Shown here: piece by piece, positions 1-12,684 of the stretch
How the letters are laid out: each line of letters begins with the position of its first letter
Numbering within the stretch: the first letter of the stretch is position 1
NCBI GenBank assembly: GCA_024510845.1
Contig: JANEMA010000003.1
Coordinates: forward strand, 18,102-82,101
From: Gammaproteobacteria bacterium
GTDB lineage: Bacteria; Pseudomonadota; Gammaproteobacteria; Chromatiales; Chromatiaceae
Length of the DNA: 64,000 nucleotides
Direction: 5' to 3'
The notes under the pieces: model-generated
The model's database searches: none
What the model was told of the DNA's origin: nothing
What the model saw: the letters and a program-made list of their open reading frames with translations, nothing else
Made by a program: the position numbers and the translations under genes

Positions 1-321
1 GCGGTCCCTGCCCCCGGAGAGCCAGTCGGGCAGGGCCTCGCGCGCGGGCAGCAGCCAGGTGTGCGGGCCTGGCCAGGTAGCCCGCACCACGGCGCAGACC
101 GGGTCCTCAATGCGTGCGAAGGGGGCGAGCTGGGCGATATCGGCAGCGACCAGGATCAGGCCCTTGTGCACCGGGCGCTGCTTGATCGCCAGCAGGCGGG
201 CGACCGCGCGCGGGTTCAGCGGGTCGCAGCTCAGGCCCCAGACTGCCTCGGTGGGCAGGGCAACCACGCCGCCCTGGCGGATCAGCCGCGCGGCCCGGTG
301 CAGGCGGAAGGTCGAGGTCAC
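1..321 (-). CDS. tsaC: L-threonylcarbamoyladenylate synthase (TsaC/YrdC/Sua5 family), truncated by window start
   Basis: Reverse-strand translation from GTG at 321: V-TSTFRLHRAARLIRQGGVVALPTEAVWGLSCDPLNPRAVARLLAIKQRPVHKGLILVA, typical YrdC motifs; runs off the window edge. Confidence 0.9.
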   Translation of the reverse strand, partial: MTSTFRLHRAARLIRQGGVVALPTEAVWGLSCDPLNPRAVARLLAIKQRPVHKGLILVAADIAQLAPFARIEDPVCAVVRATWPGPHTWLLPAREALPDWLSGGRDR

Positions 322-324
322 GCC

Positions 325-2634
<2,310 letters not shown>

Positions 2635-2748
2635 GGGATTTGGTCTGTTCTCCAGGAAGGGCGAGGAGCGCCCGGCGGTTTCTTGATTTTTACCGAATAT
2701 CTCCCGCGGCGAGCGGGCGTCAAGTCGGCAGTGATGCGGGAGGGTCCG

Positions 2749-3231
2749 TCAATGCAGGTGAGGTGGCTCGCCGTTGTAGACCAGTTCCTCCATCAGGGCG
2801 AAGGCATTCTCCTGCCCCGGCTGGTTGAGTAGCACCAGCAGCACCACCCATTTTACGTCTTCGGGTGTGAGTTCTTCGGTCTCGATGGCCATGCAGCGTT
2901 CGATCACCAGTTCACGGCTCATTGGATCGAGGATGCCGCTTTGTTCCAGGCTGAGCAGCAGGCCCTGGATCTCGAGGTCCATCTTCTGCTGCTCCTTGGG
3001 ATTGAAGATGCGCATGCTGCGGCCGGGGCGGACAGCGCCGTATTCGACCAAGCTTCCCTGGCGCCAGGCCAGTTCGTCCAGCCAGTTGAAAGCCTTGCGC
3101 ACCTCGCCCTGCTGGAAGCCTGCCTGCAGCAGTTCTTCCTCGAGGAGGATCTGATCCACGGGCACGGACTCTTCGCTGTCCATGTAGTTCTCATAGATGT
3201 AGATGAGGACGTCGATGAGGTTTTCAGTCAC
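2749..3231 (-). CDS. smg: Smg family protein (DUF494)
   Basis: TENLIDVLIYIYENYMDSEE... Smg signature; likely GTG start at 3231; between topA and dprA as usual. Confidence 0.9.
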   Translation of the reverse strand: MTENLIDVLIYIYENYMDSEESVPVDQILLEEELLQAGFQQGEVRKAFNWLDELAWRQGSLVEYGAVRPGRSMRIFNPKEQQKMDLEIQGLLLSLEQSGILDPMSRELVIERCMAIETEELTPEDVKWVVLLVLLNQPGQENAFALMEELVYNGEPPHLH

Positions 3232-3301
3232 GGCAGTCTTCCTGGACAGGGAGGGTGCGGGCAGGATCCCGGTGGATGGCCGGTCGAGGCGGGATACGGG
3301 T

Positions 3302-4429
3302 TCACGATAGTGATTTTCCCAGTCGAGTGAACAATCCACCTGGTCCGGATGATACATGACCCTGCAATTCCAGCAACAGCAGCATGGAGGAGATTTCCGC
3401 GGCGGAAAAGCGGCTGTTGGCCACCAGCCAGTCGCTGCTGACCGGGTCGAAGTCCATCAGTTCGAGCAGTTCGGCGTGATCGGGATCGGGAGCTGCCGTT
3501 TCGGCTGGCGGTTCCTTGGCCGGGCGTGTGGCAAGCGGGTCGAACAGGAGCAGCGAGAGCAGTTCCTCGATGACGTGTTCGCCGGTCTCGACCAGCTTGG
3601 CTCCCTCGCGGATGATGGCGTGGCAGCCGCGCGCCTGAGGGTTGTGGATGGAGCCGGGGATGGCGAATACCTCGCGTCCCAGTTCGGCGGCAAGGCGCGC
3701 GGTGATTAGCGAACCGCTCTTCAGGGCAGCCTCGACTACCAGCGTTCCGAGTGTCAATCCGGCGATGATGCGGTTGCGCCGTGGAAAGTTACCGGGCAGC
3801 GGGGGTGTGCCAGGCGGAAACTCACTCACCAGCAGTCCTTGTTCCGCGATGCGATGGGCCAGTTCGCGGTGTTGCGCGGGGAAGACCCGATCCAGTCCAG
3901 TGCCGAGTACCGCCAGGGTGTGGCCACTGTCCAGTGCGCCCTCGTGGGCGGCGCCGTCGATGCCGGAGGCCAGACCGCTGGTGATGAGAAAGCCTTCGCC
4001 GGCCAAGTGGTGGGCGAAGGCGCGGGCGTTGTTCAGCCCGCCGCGGCTGGCGTGGCGGCTGCCGACGATGGCGATCTGTTGTCTTCCCAGCAGTCGGGTA
4101 TCGCCGCGCAGGAACAGCAGGATCGGTGGGTCGGGCAGCTCGCGCAGTAGCTCAGGGTAATCCGGGTCGGTGCAGGGCAGGGCCAGGTTGCCGCTCTCGT
4201 GCAACCAGTCGAGGTCGCGTCTGGCGCGCTTCCGGTCGGTCTCACCCAGAGCCTTGCGGATCTTCTCCGGGGTGTCGGGTGGCGGGGCGTCCAGCAGGGC
4301 TGCGGGATCGGGGCAGCGTTGCAGAAGCGGCCACAGGCCGCGCGGTCCCACGCCGGGGGCGTGCAGCAGGGTGAGCCAGGCCAGCAGTGCCTCTTCGGAG
4401 GGTTTCACGGTATTCATGTCGTGGATCAT
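3302..4429 (-). CDS. dprA: DNA-processing protein DprA
   Basis: 375 aa; IAIVGSRHASRGG, SGLASGIDGAAHEGAL, ENFPRRNRIIAGL-like Rossmann motifs. Confidence 0.97.
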   Translation of the reverse strand: MIHDMNTVKPSEEALLAWLTLLHAPGVGPRGLWPLLQRCPDPAALLDAPPPDTPEKIRKALGETDRKRARRDLDWLHESGNLALPCTDPDYPELLRELPDPPILLFLRGDTRLLGRQQIAIVGSRHASRGGLNNARAFAHHLAGEGFLITSGLASGIDGAAHEGALDSGHTLAVLGTGLDRVFPAQHRELAHRIAEQGLLVSEFPPGTPPLPGNFPRRNRIIAGLTLGTLVVEAALKSGSLITARLAAELGREVFAIPGSIHNPQARGCHAIIREGAKLVETGEHVIEELLSLLLFDPLATRPAKEPPAETAAPDPDHAELLELMDFDPVSSDWLVANSRFSAAEISSMLLLLELQGHVSSGPGGLFTRLGKSLS

Positions 4430-4460
4430 ACCGGGTTGCGAGGTCTGCTCTACCGGGGCC

Positions 4461-5501
4461 TCAGGGTGTGCGGACGCGGTCGTGGATATGGATCGGGCGA
4501 ATGGCGTTGAGTACCAAGCCGAAGCTCACACGGTCGAAGGTGCGGAACACCATGAGCAGGCCGGCCTTTTCGTCGGGCAGGCGTACCGTGTTGCTGGAAT
4601 CGGGGGTGACCACGTCGCGGATGGTCCCGCCCTTCTGGTCGATGCGCAGCACGTGCCCGGCCTCCAGGCCGTCCTGTGCGCCACGGTCGATGGTCACCAC
4701 ATTGTACTGACCGATCTGTGCCACCCCGTTCATCACGCTGATGATCGAACCTTGCACGTCACACCTGGAATGGTGTGGTACGAAGTTGGTCCATGCTGTT
4801 TCCTCGTTGACGGGGAGCAGGCGATCGCCGATGACCGCCTCGCGCCCGGAGCTGTTGAAGAATACCGTGGCCGGGTCGCCGGCACGCAGGGCCTCGACGG
4901 TACCGATATGGAGCGCTTCGTATCCCAGGATCTCGCCGGTATCCGCATCGCGGTAGGGGTTGCCGGGGCGCACCACGTGATACTTGCCGCCCGATCTGGC
5001 GAGCGAGCGCACATAGGCCCGTATCCCGGTGCTGCCCATGATGTGGTCGTTGCCGAAGCTGACCAGATAGGGGGTGCTGTTGGCCCGGCCCCTGTCGAGC
5101 ACGTAGGGACGGGTCAGGAAGGGCGCGATGTTGCCGATGGGGATGGTGGGAATGGCGCGGTCCCAGGGGTGGGAGCGCACGTGCGGTGACAGTCGGACTT
5201 GGCCGCGATTGAGTATCAGCCGGGGCTTGCCGTCGATGTGGACCAGGTCTAGGCGGTCGCCAGGGTAGATCGGGTGCGGGTTGGCGACCTGCGGATTGAT
5301 ATACCAGATTTCCGGCCAACGCCAAGGGCTGTTCAGGAACCGAGCGGAGATATCCCAGAGGGTGTCGCCCTCCTTTACCACGTAGTGGGTCGGATGGTTG
5401 GTATGCAGCAGTTCCCCGGCGAAGCTCGTGGAGCCGGCGGCGAGCAGGGCGAACACCAGCAGGATGACGGTACAGAGGATGAACTGGCTGGCTCTCTTCA
5501 T
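4461..5501 (-). CDS. LysM peptidoglycan-binding domain protein, secreted
   Basis: Signal peptide then HYVVKEGDTLWDISARFLNSPWRWPEIWYINPQVANPHPIYPGDRL (LysM); adjacent to dprA as in many gammaproteobacteria. Confidence 0.9.
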   Translation of the reverse strand: MKRASQFILCTVILLVFALLAAGSTSFAGELLHTNHPTHYVVKEGDTLWDISARFLNSPWRWPEIWYINPQVANPHPIYPGDRLDLVHIDGKPRLILNRGQVRLSPHVRSHPWDRAIPTIPIGNIAPFLTRPYVLDRGRANSTPYLVSFGNDHIMGSTGIRAYVRSLARSGGKYHVVRPGNPYRDADTGEILGYEALHIGTVEALRAGDPATVFFNSSGREAVIGDRLLPVNEETAWTNFVPHHSRCDVQGSIISVMNGVAQIGQYNVVTIDRGAQDGLEAGHVLRIDQKGGTIRDVVTPDSSNTVRLPDEKAGLLMVFRTFDRVSFGLVLNAIRPIHIHDRVRTP

Positions 5502-5673
5502 GGGATTCCCTTGACGTTATCCCCGGTTCCTGTCGGTCGAATGCGTGAATATTAGGGTATCATCTGGCCTCATTGTCCGGCCGCCGGATTGGGCACATGC
5601 CTCGAAGGTCTGGCGCAATACAGCGGTCTGGCGACAGTTTTTGAAATTTTCAGGCTAGAACGTGGATGGGTTC

Positions 5674-6216
5674 ATGGCGATTCTCGACATTCTGCATTTT
5701 CCTGACCCACGCCTGCGCAACAAGGCCAGGCCGGTGACGCAAGTCGGCGATGACAAGGTGCGACGGTTGGTGGACGACATGCTTGAAACCATGTATGCCG
5801 CATCTGGTATCGGCCTGGCGGCCATCCAGGTGGATGTGCCGTTGAGTGTGGTGACCATCGACCTTTCAGATGAACGTGACCAGCCGTTGGTGCTGATCAA
5901 TCCCGAGATCCTCGAGCGTGACGGATTCGGGGAGATTAACGAAAGCGAGGGCTGTCTGTCGGTGCCTGGTGTCTACGAGAAGGTCCAGCGTGCCAGCCAT
6001 ATCCGCTTCTGCGCTCTGGATCGCGAGGGCCGGCCGTTTGAGAGCGAGGCCGAGGGCCGGTTGGCGATCTGTATACAGCACGAGATCGATCACCTCAATG
6101 GCAAGTTGTTTGTGGACTATCTCTCCAGCCTCAAACGCCAGCGCATCCGCAAGAAGCTGGAGAAGAAGGATGCACGCCAGGCGAGTACTCCTGCCTCGGC
6201 CGGCACTGCCATTTGA
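5674..6216 (+). CDS. def: Peptide deformylase
   Basis: [46 protein letters not shown] motifs. Confidence 0.98.
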   Translation: MAILDILHFPDPRLRNKARPVTQVGDDKVRRLVDDMLETMYAASGIGLAAIQVDVPLSVVTIDLSDERDQPLVLINPEILERDGFGEINESEGCLSVPGVYEKVQRASHIRFCALDREGRPFESEAEGRLAICIQHEIDHLNGKLFVDYLSSLKRQRIRKKLEKKDARQASTPASAGTAI

Positions 6217-6279
6217 GATATCCCGGCCAGCTTAGACGATCTTTCATTCACGCTTTGTGACCCGGTTCCTGCATTTGCC

Positions 6280-7221
6280 ATGACGACATCGTTGCGAATC
6301 GTGTTTGCCGGTACCCCTGATTTTTCGGTGCCGCCCCTGCGCGCCCTGCTGGGATCCTCGCACGAGGTGGTTGCGATCTACACCCAGCCCGATCGCCCGG
6401 CAGGCCGAGGTCGCAAGCTGGTTGCCAGCTCCGTCAAGGAAGTCGCGCTGGAGGTGGGTGTGCCTGTGGAGCAGCCGGTGAACTTTCGTGACCCCGGCAG
6501 TGTGGCGGCACTGACAGCATATCGGCCCGATCTGATGGTAGTGGTCGCCTATGGCCTGTTGCTGCCGCCCACGGTGCTGGCCGTTCCGCGTCAGGGGTGT
6601 GTCAACATCCATGCTTCCATCCTGCCGCATTGGCGCGGAGCAGCGCCCATCCAGCGCGCGATCAAGGCCGGCGATGCCGAGACCGGGGTCTCGATAATAC
6701 AGATGGACGAGGGTTTGGATACCGGGCCTGTGTACCTGATTGAGCGCACCCCCATCGCCGAGGACGAGACCGGTGGCAGCCTGCACGACCGCCTCTCGGA
6801 ACTGGGAGCAACCGCCCTGATGAAGGCCCTGTCGGGTATTGCCGATGGTTCCCTGCAGCCCCGGCACCAGGACGATGCCCAAGCCACCTATGCACACAAG
6901 CTGAGCAAGCAGGAGGCCTGGATCGACTGGACCCGGTCGGCCGAGGCAATCGAGCGCCAGGTACGCGCCTTCAATCCCTGGCCAGTGGCGCAGACCCGTT
7001 ACGAGGACGCCAACCTGCGCATCTGGGATGCCTGGGCTCTGCCCGGAGAGACTGGCGAGCCGGGCAGGGTGACGGCTGCCGGGCGCGATGGCATCGACGT
7101 GTCCACCGGTGACGGCCTGCTGCGCATCACCGAGCTGCAACTGCCGGGCAAGCGCGCCATGAGTGCACAGGACTTCACCAATGCCCACCCCATCCAGGGC
7201 ATGCTGCTCGGCAACCCGTGA
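6280..7221 (+). CDS. fmt: Methionyl-tRNA formyltransferase
   Basis: 313 aa; RIVFAGTPDFSVPPL, NIHASILPHWRGAAPIQRAI. Confidence 0.98.
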   Translation: MTTSLRIVFAGTPDFSVPPLRALLGSSHEVVAIYTQPDRPAGRGRKLVASSVKEVALEVGVPVEQPVNFRDPGSVAALTAYRPDLMVVVAYGLLLPPTVLAVPRQGCVNIHASILPHWRGAAPIQRAIKAGDAETGVSIIQMDEGLDTGPVYLIERTPIAEDETGGSLHDRLSELGATALMKALSGIADGSLQPRHQDDAQATYAHKLSKQEAWIDWTRSAEAIERQVRAFNPWPVAQTRYEDANLRIWDAWALPGETGEPGRVTAAGRDGIDVSTGDGLLRITELQLPGKRAMSAQDFTNAHPIQGMLLGNP

Positions 7222-8534
7222 GTATCTCTGATCCGCGTCTGCTCGCCGTGCGCCATCTGGCCGCCGTGCTTGATGGTCGCTCGCTCGACGAGGTGTTGGC
7301 ACTCCCCGTGTCGGGGCTGGGCGGACGCGACAAAGCCTTGGTGCGCGAACTCAGCTATGGACTTTGCCGCTGGCACCGGCAGTTGTATGCACTGGTTGCT
7401 TCATGCTTGCGCAAGCCGCTTCGCGTGCGCGATCGGGAGGTCCAGCTGCTGATGTTGCTCGGGGTCTACCAGCTGATGCATACCCGCATGCCCCCTCATG
7501 CCGCGGTGGCCAGCGTGGTCGAGGCGACGCGTCGGGCCGGACAGAGTTGGGCGGTGAAGCTGGTCAACGGTGTGTTGCGCGGCATCCAGCGCGAGTTGGC
7601 CGACCCGCAAGCTTCTTTGCACGCCATGCTCTCGGAGGACCTGTCGCTACGCTTCGCTCAGCCCAGGTGGTTCGTGCGCTCTCTGGCCCAGGCCTGGCCG
7701 GGAACGCATGGGGCTATTCTCGATGCCCTGCAACAACGTGCGCCCATGACCCTTCGCCTGGACACCCGGCGCCTGCCGCGCGAGCGTTACCTGGTGCAGT
7801 TGTGTGAGTCCGGTATTGATGCTGCTGCGCTCGAGGTGGTGCCAGATGCGGTGGTGCTGGAGCATCCCCTGCCGGTCGAGCAACTGCCCGGTTTCGCCGA
7901 AGGACTGGTTTCGGTGCAGGATGCTGGGGCACAGCTCGCAGCCCGGCTGCTCGACCCGCGTCCTGGTCAGCGCGTGCTCGATGCCTGTGCCGCACCGGGC
8001 GGCAAGACCGGTCATCTGCTGGAGCTGGTCGACGACCTCGATCTGACGGCGGTGGACGTGGATACGCGCCGTCTCGAGCGGGTGCGCGAGAATCTGCAAC
8101 GCCTGGGCCGGCATGCAACCCTGCAGGCAGCCGATGCCGGCGCGTCGCCACCGGCCTGGCACGAGCACCCTTTCGACCGCATCCTGCTGGATGCGCCCTG
8201 CTCGGCCACGGGGGTGATGCGCCGCCACCCGGACATCCGCCTGTTGCGGCGGCGTGAGGACATCGAGGCCCTGGCCGTACGCCAGGCGCGCCTGCTCGAG
8301 GCCCTCTGGCCCTGCCTGTGCCCGGGGGGCAAGTTGCTGTACTGTACCTGTTCGCTGATGCCGCAGGAGAACGAGCAGGTGGTGACGGCGTTTCTGCGCG
8401 CCCACCCGGAAGCGCTGTCCCTGCCGCTGCCGGACACCTGGGGTCATGCGCGGGAGACGGGGTGGCAGACCCTGCCCGGGGAATCGACAATGGACGGCTT
8501 TTACTATGCCTTGCTGGAGAAGCAGGATGGCTGA
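7218..8534 (+). CDS. rsmB: 16S rRNA (cytosine-967-C5)-methyltransferase
   Basis: 438 aa; NusB-like N-terminus, DACAAPGGKTGHLLEL, LLDAPCSATGVMRRHPDIR. Confidence 0.97.
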   Translation: MSISDPRLLAVRHLAAVLDGRSLDEVLALPVSGLGGRDKALVRELSYGLCRWHRQLYALVASCLRKPLRVRDREVQLLMLLGVYQLMHTRMPPHAAVASVVEATRRAGQSWAVKLVNGVLRGIQRELADPQASLHAMLSEDLSLRFAQPRWFVRSLAQAWPGTHGAILDALQQRAPMTLRLDTRRLPRERYLVQLCESGIDAAALEVVPDAVVLEHPLPVEQLPGFAEGLVSVQDAGAQLAARLLDPRPGQRVLDACAAPGGKTGHLLELVDDLDLTAVDVDTRRLERVRENLQRLGRHATLQAADAGASPPAWHEHPFDRILLDAPCSATGVMRRHPDIRLLRRREDIEALAVRQARLLEALWPCLCPGGKLLYCTCSLMPQENEQVVTAFLRAHPEALSLPLPDTWGHARETGWQTLPGESTMDGFYYALLEKQDG

Positions 8535-9081
8535 ATGGCGTCTTCCCTTGTGGATGGTGTTGCTGGTGTTGTCTGGTCTCTCGCTGGCCGCTGCCCTGGA
8601 TTTCAGCCGGGTCATCATCACCCTGGGCGAGGATGATCGTATCTATTTGGACGCACAGATCCGCCACGAGCTTACCTCCACGGTCAGCGAGGCACTGGAG
8701 AACGGGGTGCCGCTGACCTTCGTCACCCACGTGCAGATGCGCGACACCAAGGCCTGGATCTGGCAGCCGGACGTGGCGGAGTACCGTCTGCACAGCGTGC
8801 TGCGTCACCGACCGCTGTCCGGAGTGTACGAGGTACGCAATCTGGAGAACGACGACAAGCAGGTGTTCGCCACTCGTGAGGCGGCCCTGCGTTACATGGG
8901 GAGAATCCGCGACTTTGCGATCATCGAGCGCTCGCGGCTGGACCTCGACCGCGAATATCTGGTCTGCCTCGAGGCCTACCTGGACATCGAGGCGCTGCCG
9001 CTGCCACTGCGGCCGCGCGCCTATCTTTCCGCCGAGTGGCACCTGACGGCGGAGGCATGGGAATGGCGGATCAGACCCTGA
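8527..9081 (+). CDS. DUF4390 domain protein
   Basis: MAEWRLPLWMVLLVLSGLSLAAAL...; position between rsmB and ntrY typical of DUF4390. Confidence 0.8.
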   Translation: MAEWRLPLWMVLLVLSGLSLAAALDFSRVIITLGEDDRIYLDAQIRHELTSTVSEALENGVPLTFVTHVQMRDTKAWIWQPDVAEYRLHSVLRHRPLSGVYEVRNLENDDKQVFATREAALRYMGRIRDFAIIERSRLDLDREYLVCLEAYLDIEALPLPLRPRAYLSAEWHLTAEAWEWRIRP

Positions 9082-11279
9082 ATCGCCACAAGCGCCGGCT
9101 CGACCTGATCGCCACCATCATGCTGGTGGTGCTGCTGCTGGCCGCGCTGCACATCATGAGTGGTGCGGTACAGCGTTCCGAGGCGCTGGATGCCTGGTTC
9201 ATCCCTCTGTTGATGTTCACCGTCTCCGGCCTGGTGATCCTGGTCGGCCTGGTCGGCTGGAACCTCTGGACCCTGCTGCAGGACTACCGTCGCCAGGCTG
9301 CCGGCGCGCGTCTCAACCTGCGCCTGGTGGTGCTGTTCGTGGTGCTGGCCCTGGTGCCGGTAAGCGTGGTCTACATCTATTCGCTGCAATTCCTCTCCAA
9401 GGGCATCGATGGCTGGTTCGACGTGCAGGTGGACAGCGCCATGGACGATGCTCTGGCGCTGAGCAAGGTCTCGCTGGACCTGCACAAGCGCGAGATGCTG
9501 CGCCTGACGCGCAACCTGCTGGCCACCCTCGAGGAGCCGGAACAGGGTGGCCCGCTGAATGTGGGCGGCGTGCGCGAGGCGGCCGGCGCCTTCGAAGTAT
9601 CGGTGTTCACCCGCGAGGGCAAGGTGCTGGGCCTCAGTCACCAGAACCCCGAGGTGCTCACCCCCAGCCCGTCCACCGTGCACATGATCAAGCTGGTGCG
9701 CGCTGGCAAGGACTTCGTCAGCCTGGTGCCCCTCAAGGACGGGCAGATGGTGGTGCGCCTGATGGTGGTGGACCCGCGCGGTCGCGACCTGGTGATGCAG
9801 GCCATCTTTCTGGTGCCCGAGCAGCTCAGCGAGCTGACCCGGCACGTGCAGGCTGCCTATGAGGCCTACCGCGAACGTGCCTACCTGCGTGGCTCGATCA
9901 AGTTCAGTTTTGCACTCACCCTGTCGCTGGTCATGCTGCTGGGACTGTTCGCCGCCGCCTGGGCGGCGTTCTATACCTCGCGCCTGCTGGTGCGCCCGAT
10001 CAAGCACATCGCCGAGGCCACCCGCTCGGTGGCTGCCGGGCACTACGACGTGCGTGTGCCGTTGCCACGGGTGCAGGACGAACTGGCCTTTCTGGTCGAT
10101 TCCTTCAACCAGATGACCCGTCGCCTGGCGCAGGCGCACAATATCGCCGAGGCCAGCCGCCGCGAGCTGGCGGCGCAGCACCAGTATCTCGAGACCGTGC
10201 TGGGGGCCATCTCCTCGGGGGTGATGGCGCTCGATGAGGGCGGCGTGGTGCGCACCGCCAACCCAGCCACCGAGGCCATCCTGCAGGTGCCGCCGGCGGA
10301 CATCGAGGGCCGCAACCTGCGTGAGATGGCGCAGATCGACGCCACCCTGACGCCCTTTGTGGAGCGCACCCTCGAGGCGCTGGCGAGCGGCCAGCAGGAA
10401 GGCAAGATCGAGATCCGCCTGCAACGCGACGACCGTCGCCAGGTGCTGCTCTGCCAGTATTCCCGGCTGCAGCTGCACGAAGGCGAGAGTGGAGGCCACG
10501 TGTTGGTGTTCGATGATGTGACCGAGCTGGTGCAGGCGCAGCGTGATGCTGCCTGGGGTGAGGTGGCCCGTCGCCTGGCGCACGAGATCAAGAACCCGCT
10601 CACCCCCATTCAGCTGGCGGCCGAGCGCCTGCGCCGCAAGTACCTGAAGCAGATGAGCCCGCAGCAGGCCGACGTGCTGGAACGCGCGACCAAGACCATC
10701 GTGCAGCAGGTCGAGGCGTTGAAGACCATGGTCAACGAGTTCTCCGACTATGCCCGTCCCTGTCGCATGGAGCCGCGCTCCCTGGCCTTCGATGACTTTG
10801 TGGCCGAAGTGCTGGATCTCTACGATGGCGCCGGTCATGGTGTGCAATTCACCGCCGGCGCGCCCGGTGCGGTGATCGAGGGTGACCCGGTGCGCCTGCG
10901 CCAGGTACTGCACAACCTGGTGAAGAATGCGCAGGAGGCGGGCGACGGCCAGGCCGCCGTGCAGATTGCCACCCGGGAGCTGGAGCGCAATGGTCGCCGC
11001 TGGGTGGAGCTGCGGGTGGAAGACGAGGGTTCGGGGTTCGACCCCGCGATCATCGACCAGGTGTTCGAGCCCTATGTCACCAGCAAGCACAAGGGCACGG
11101 GTCTGGGCCTGGCCATCGTCAAGCGTATCATCGGCGAGCACGGCGGCAGCATCCGTGCCGACAACTGCCCCGAGGGCGGCGCCCGGGTGAGCCTCCTGCT
11201 GCCCCTGCGCCCGGCCGGGGTTGGCGAGCCGCCCGTGACGCCTTCTTCCAAACCGAAAATGCGAGGCAGCAAGTCATGA
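9057..11279 (+). CDS. ntrY: NtrY-like sensor histidine kinase (HAMP-PAS-HisKA-HATPase)
   Basis: TM segments, HAMP region, RRLAHEIKNPLTPIQLAAERLRRKY H-box, GTGLGLAIVKRI G-box. Confidence 0.93.
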   Translation: MGMADQTLNRHKRRLDLIATIMLVVLLLAALHIMSGAVQRSEALDAWFIPLLMFTVSGLVILVGLVGWNLWTLLQDYRRQAAGARLNLRLVVLFVVLALVPVSVVYIYSLQFLSKGIDGWFDVQVDSAMDDALALSKVSLDLHKREMLRLTRNLLATLEEPEQGGPLNVGGVREAAGAFEVSVFTREGKVLGLSHQNPEVLTPSPSTVHMIKLVRAGKDFVSLVPLKDGQMVVRLMVVDPRGRDLVMQAIFLVPEQLSELTRHVQAAYEAYRERAYLRGSIKFSFALTLSLVMLLGLFAAAWAAFYTSRLLVRPIKHIAEATRSVAAGHYDVRVPLPRVQDELAFLVDSFNQMTRRLAQAHNIAEASRRELAAQHQYLETVLGAISSGVMALDEGGVVRTANPATEAILQVPPADIEGRNLREMAQIDATLTPFVERTLEALASGQQEGKIEIRLQRDDRRQVLLCQYSRLQLHEGESGGHVLVFDDVTELVQAQRDAAWGEVARRLAHEIKNPLTPIQLAAERLRRKYLKQMSPQQADVLERATKTIVQQVEALKTMVNEFSDYARPCRMEPRSLAFDDFVAEVLDLYDGAGHGVQFTAGAPGAVIEGDPVRLRQVLHNLVKNAQEAGDGQAAVQIATRELERNGRRWVELRVEDEGSGFDPAIIDQVFEPYVTSKHKGTGLGLAIVKRIIGEHGGSIRADNCPEGGARVSLLLPLRPAGVGEPPVTPSSKPKMRGSKS

Positions 11280-12640
11280 GCGCCCCTTACATACTGGTCG
11301 TGGACGATGAGCCGGATATCCGCGAACTGGTCAGCGAGATCCTGCAGGACGAGGGTTACCAGGTGGCCACCGCCGAGAACGGCGAGCTGGCGCGCCAGGC
11401 GCTGCGCGAGCGCCGGCCCGACCTGATCCTGCTGGACATCTGGATGCCTGATGTCGACGGCATCAGCCTGCTCAAGGAGTGGGCCGAGGCCGGCGAGCTG
11501 CCCTGCCCGGTGATCATGATGTCCGGGCACGGCACCGTAGAGACCGCGGTCGAGGCCACCCGCCTCGGTGCCTACGATTTCCTGGAGAAGCCGCTGTCGC
11601 TGGCCAAGCTGCTGCTCACCGTGGAGCGTGCACTCGAGGCGCATCGCCTGGCCCAGGAGAACATCCAGTTTCGTGCGCGTGATATCACCATGGTCGAACC
11701 GGTGGGCAACAGCCAGGTCATGGTGCGCCTGCGCGAGCAGGTCAAGCGCGTGGCCCAGCACGACACCTGGGTGCTGATCACCGGTGAGCCGGGGAGTGGG
11801 CGCGAGACCATTGCCCGTTACCTGCATGCACACAGCGCGCGCCGTGATGGTCCCTTCGTGGATGTAGGCGTGTCTGGCATCACCCAAGGCGGAGCAGCAC
11901 TGGAACTGTTCGGTCGCGAGCAGGGGGGGCGTGTCGAATACGGCCGTCTGGAGCAGGCTGCCGGCGGTATCCTGTTTCTCGACGAGATGGCCGATATGGA
12001 TCCGGATGTCCAGTCGCAACTGGCGGCGGCGCTGGATACTGGTGCCTTTCTGCGCGTCGGTGGTGCCGAGCCGGTACGCCTGGACGCACGGGTGGTAGCG
12101 GCCACCCGGCATGATCTGGCCGAGAAAGTGGCTGCCGGCAAGTTCCGCAAGGATCTGTTTTTCCAGCTCAACGTGGTGCCCTTGCGCGTGCCCCCGCTGC
12201 GTGAGCGCCGTGAGGACATCCCCTTGTTGCTGGCCTCGGCGGTGGATCGCTTGGTATTGCGCGAGAAGCTGCCTTACCGGTATTTCTCGGTGGCGGCGCA
12301 GAACTATCTGCGCAATCATGCCTGGCTAGGCAATGTGCGTGAGTTGATCAATTTGGTGCAGCGGGTGCTGATTCTCGGTCACGAGCCCGAGGTCAGCCTG
12401 GAAGAAGTCAAGGCTACGTTGGGGCAGTTGCAACCGGATGGCGTGGCGCCGCAGTTTGTCGGGGTAGTGCTCGATCAGCCACTGCGCGAGGCGCGTGAAG
12501 CCTTCGAGAAAGCCTATCTCGAGTATCACCTGGAACAGGCCGGGGGCAATATCGCGCGTATGGCACAGATCGTGGGTATGGAGCGCACCCACCTGTATCG
12601 CAAGTTGCGCGATCGTGGTATCGAGATCAAGGGACGTTGA
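11276..12640 (+). CDS. ntrX: NtrX-like response regulator (REC-AAA-Fis HTH)
   Basis: [18 protein letters not shown] receiver, AAA core with [10 protein letters not shown]-terminal [29 protein letters not shown]; overlaps ntrY stop. Confidence 0.93.
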   Translation: MSAPYILVVDDEPDIRELVSEILQDEGYQVATAENGELARQALRERRPDLILLDIWMPDVDGISLLKEWAEAGELPCPVIMMSGHGTVETAVEATRLGAYDFLEKPLSLAKLLLTVERALEAHRLAQENIQFRARDITMVEPVGNSQVMVRLREQVKRVAQHDTWVLITGEPGSGRETIARYLHAHSARRDGPFVDVGVSGITQGGAALELFGREQGGRVEYGRLEQAAGGILFLDEMADMDPDVQSQLAAALDTGAFLRVGGAEPVRLDARVVAATRHDLAEKVAAGKFRKDLFFQLNVVPLRVPPLRERREDIPLLLASAVDRLVLREKLPYRYFSVAAQNYLRNHAWLGNVRELINLVQRVLILGHEPEVSLEEVKATLGQLQPDGVAPQFVGVVLDQPLREAREAFEKAYLEYHLEQAGGNIARMAQIVGMERTHLYRKLRDRGIEIKGR

Positions 12641-12684
12641 TCCCGGCGGCAGCTGGAATCCGGCCTGAAGTGGGGGACGGGAGC

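Noticed and set aside
6244-7302. 352-aa open frame antisense to fmt
   Set aside because: Antisense artefact; fmt is unambiguous.
9021-11141. 706-aa open frame antisense to ntrY
   Set aside because: His/Gln/Leu-rich composition typical of the complementary frame of a GC-rich gene; the + strand encodes a clear histidine kinase.
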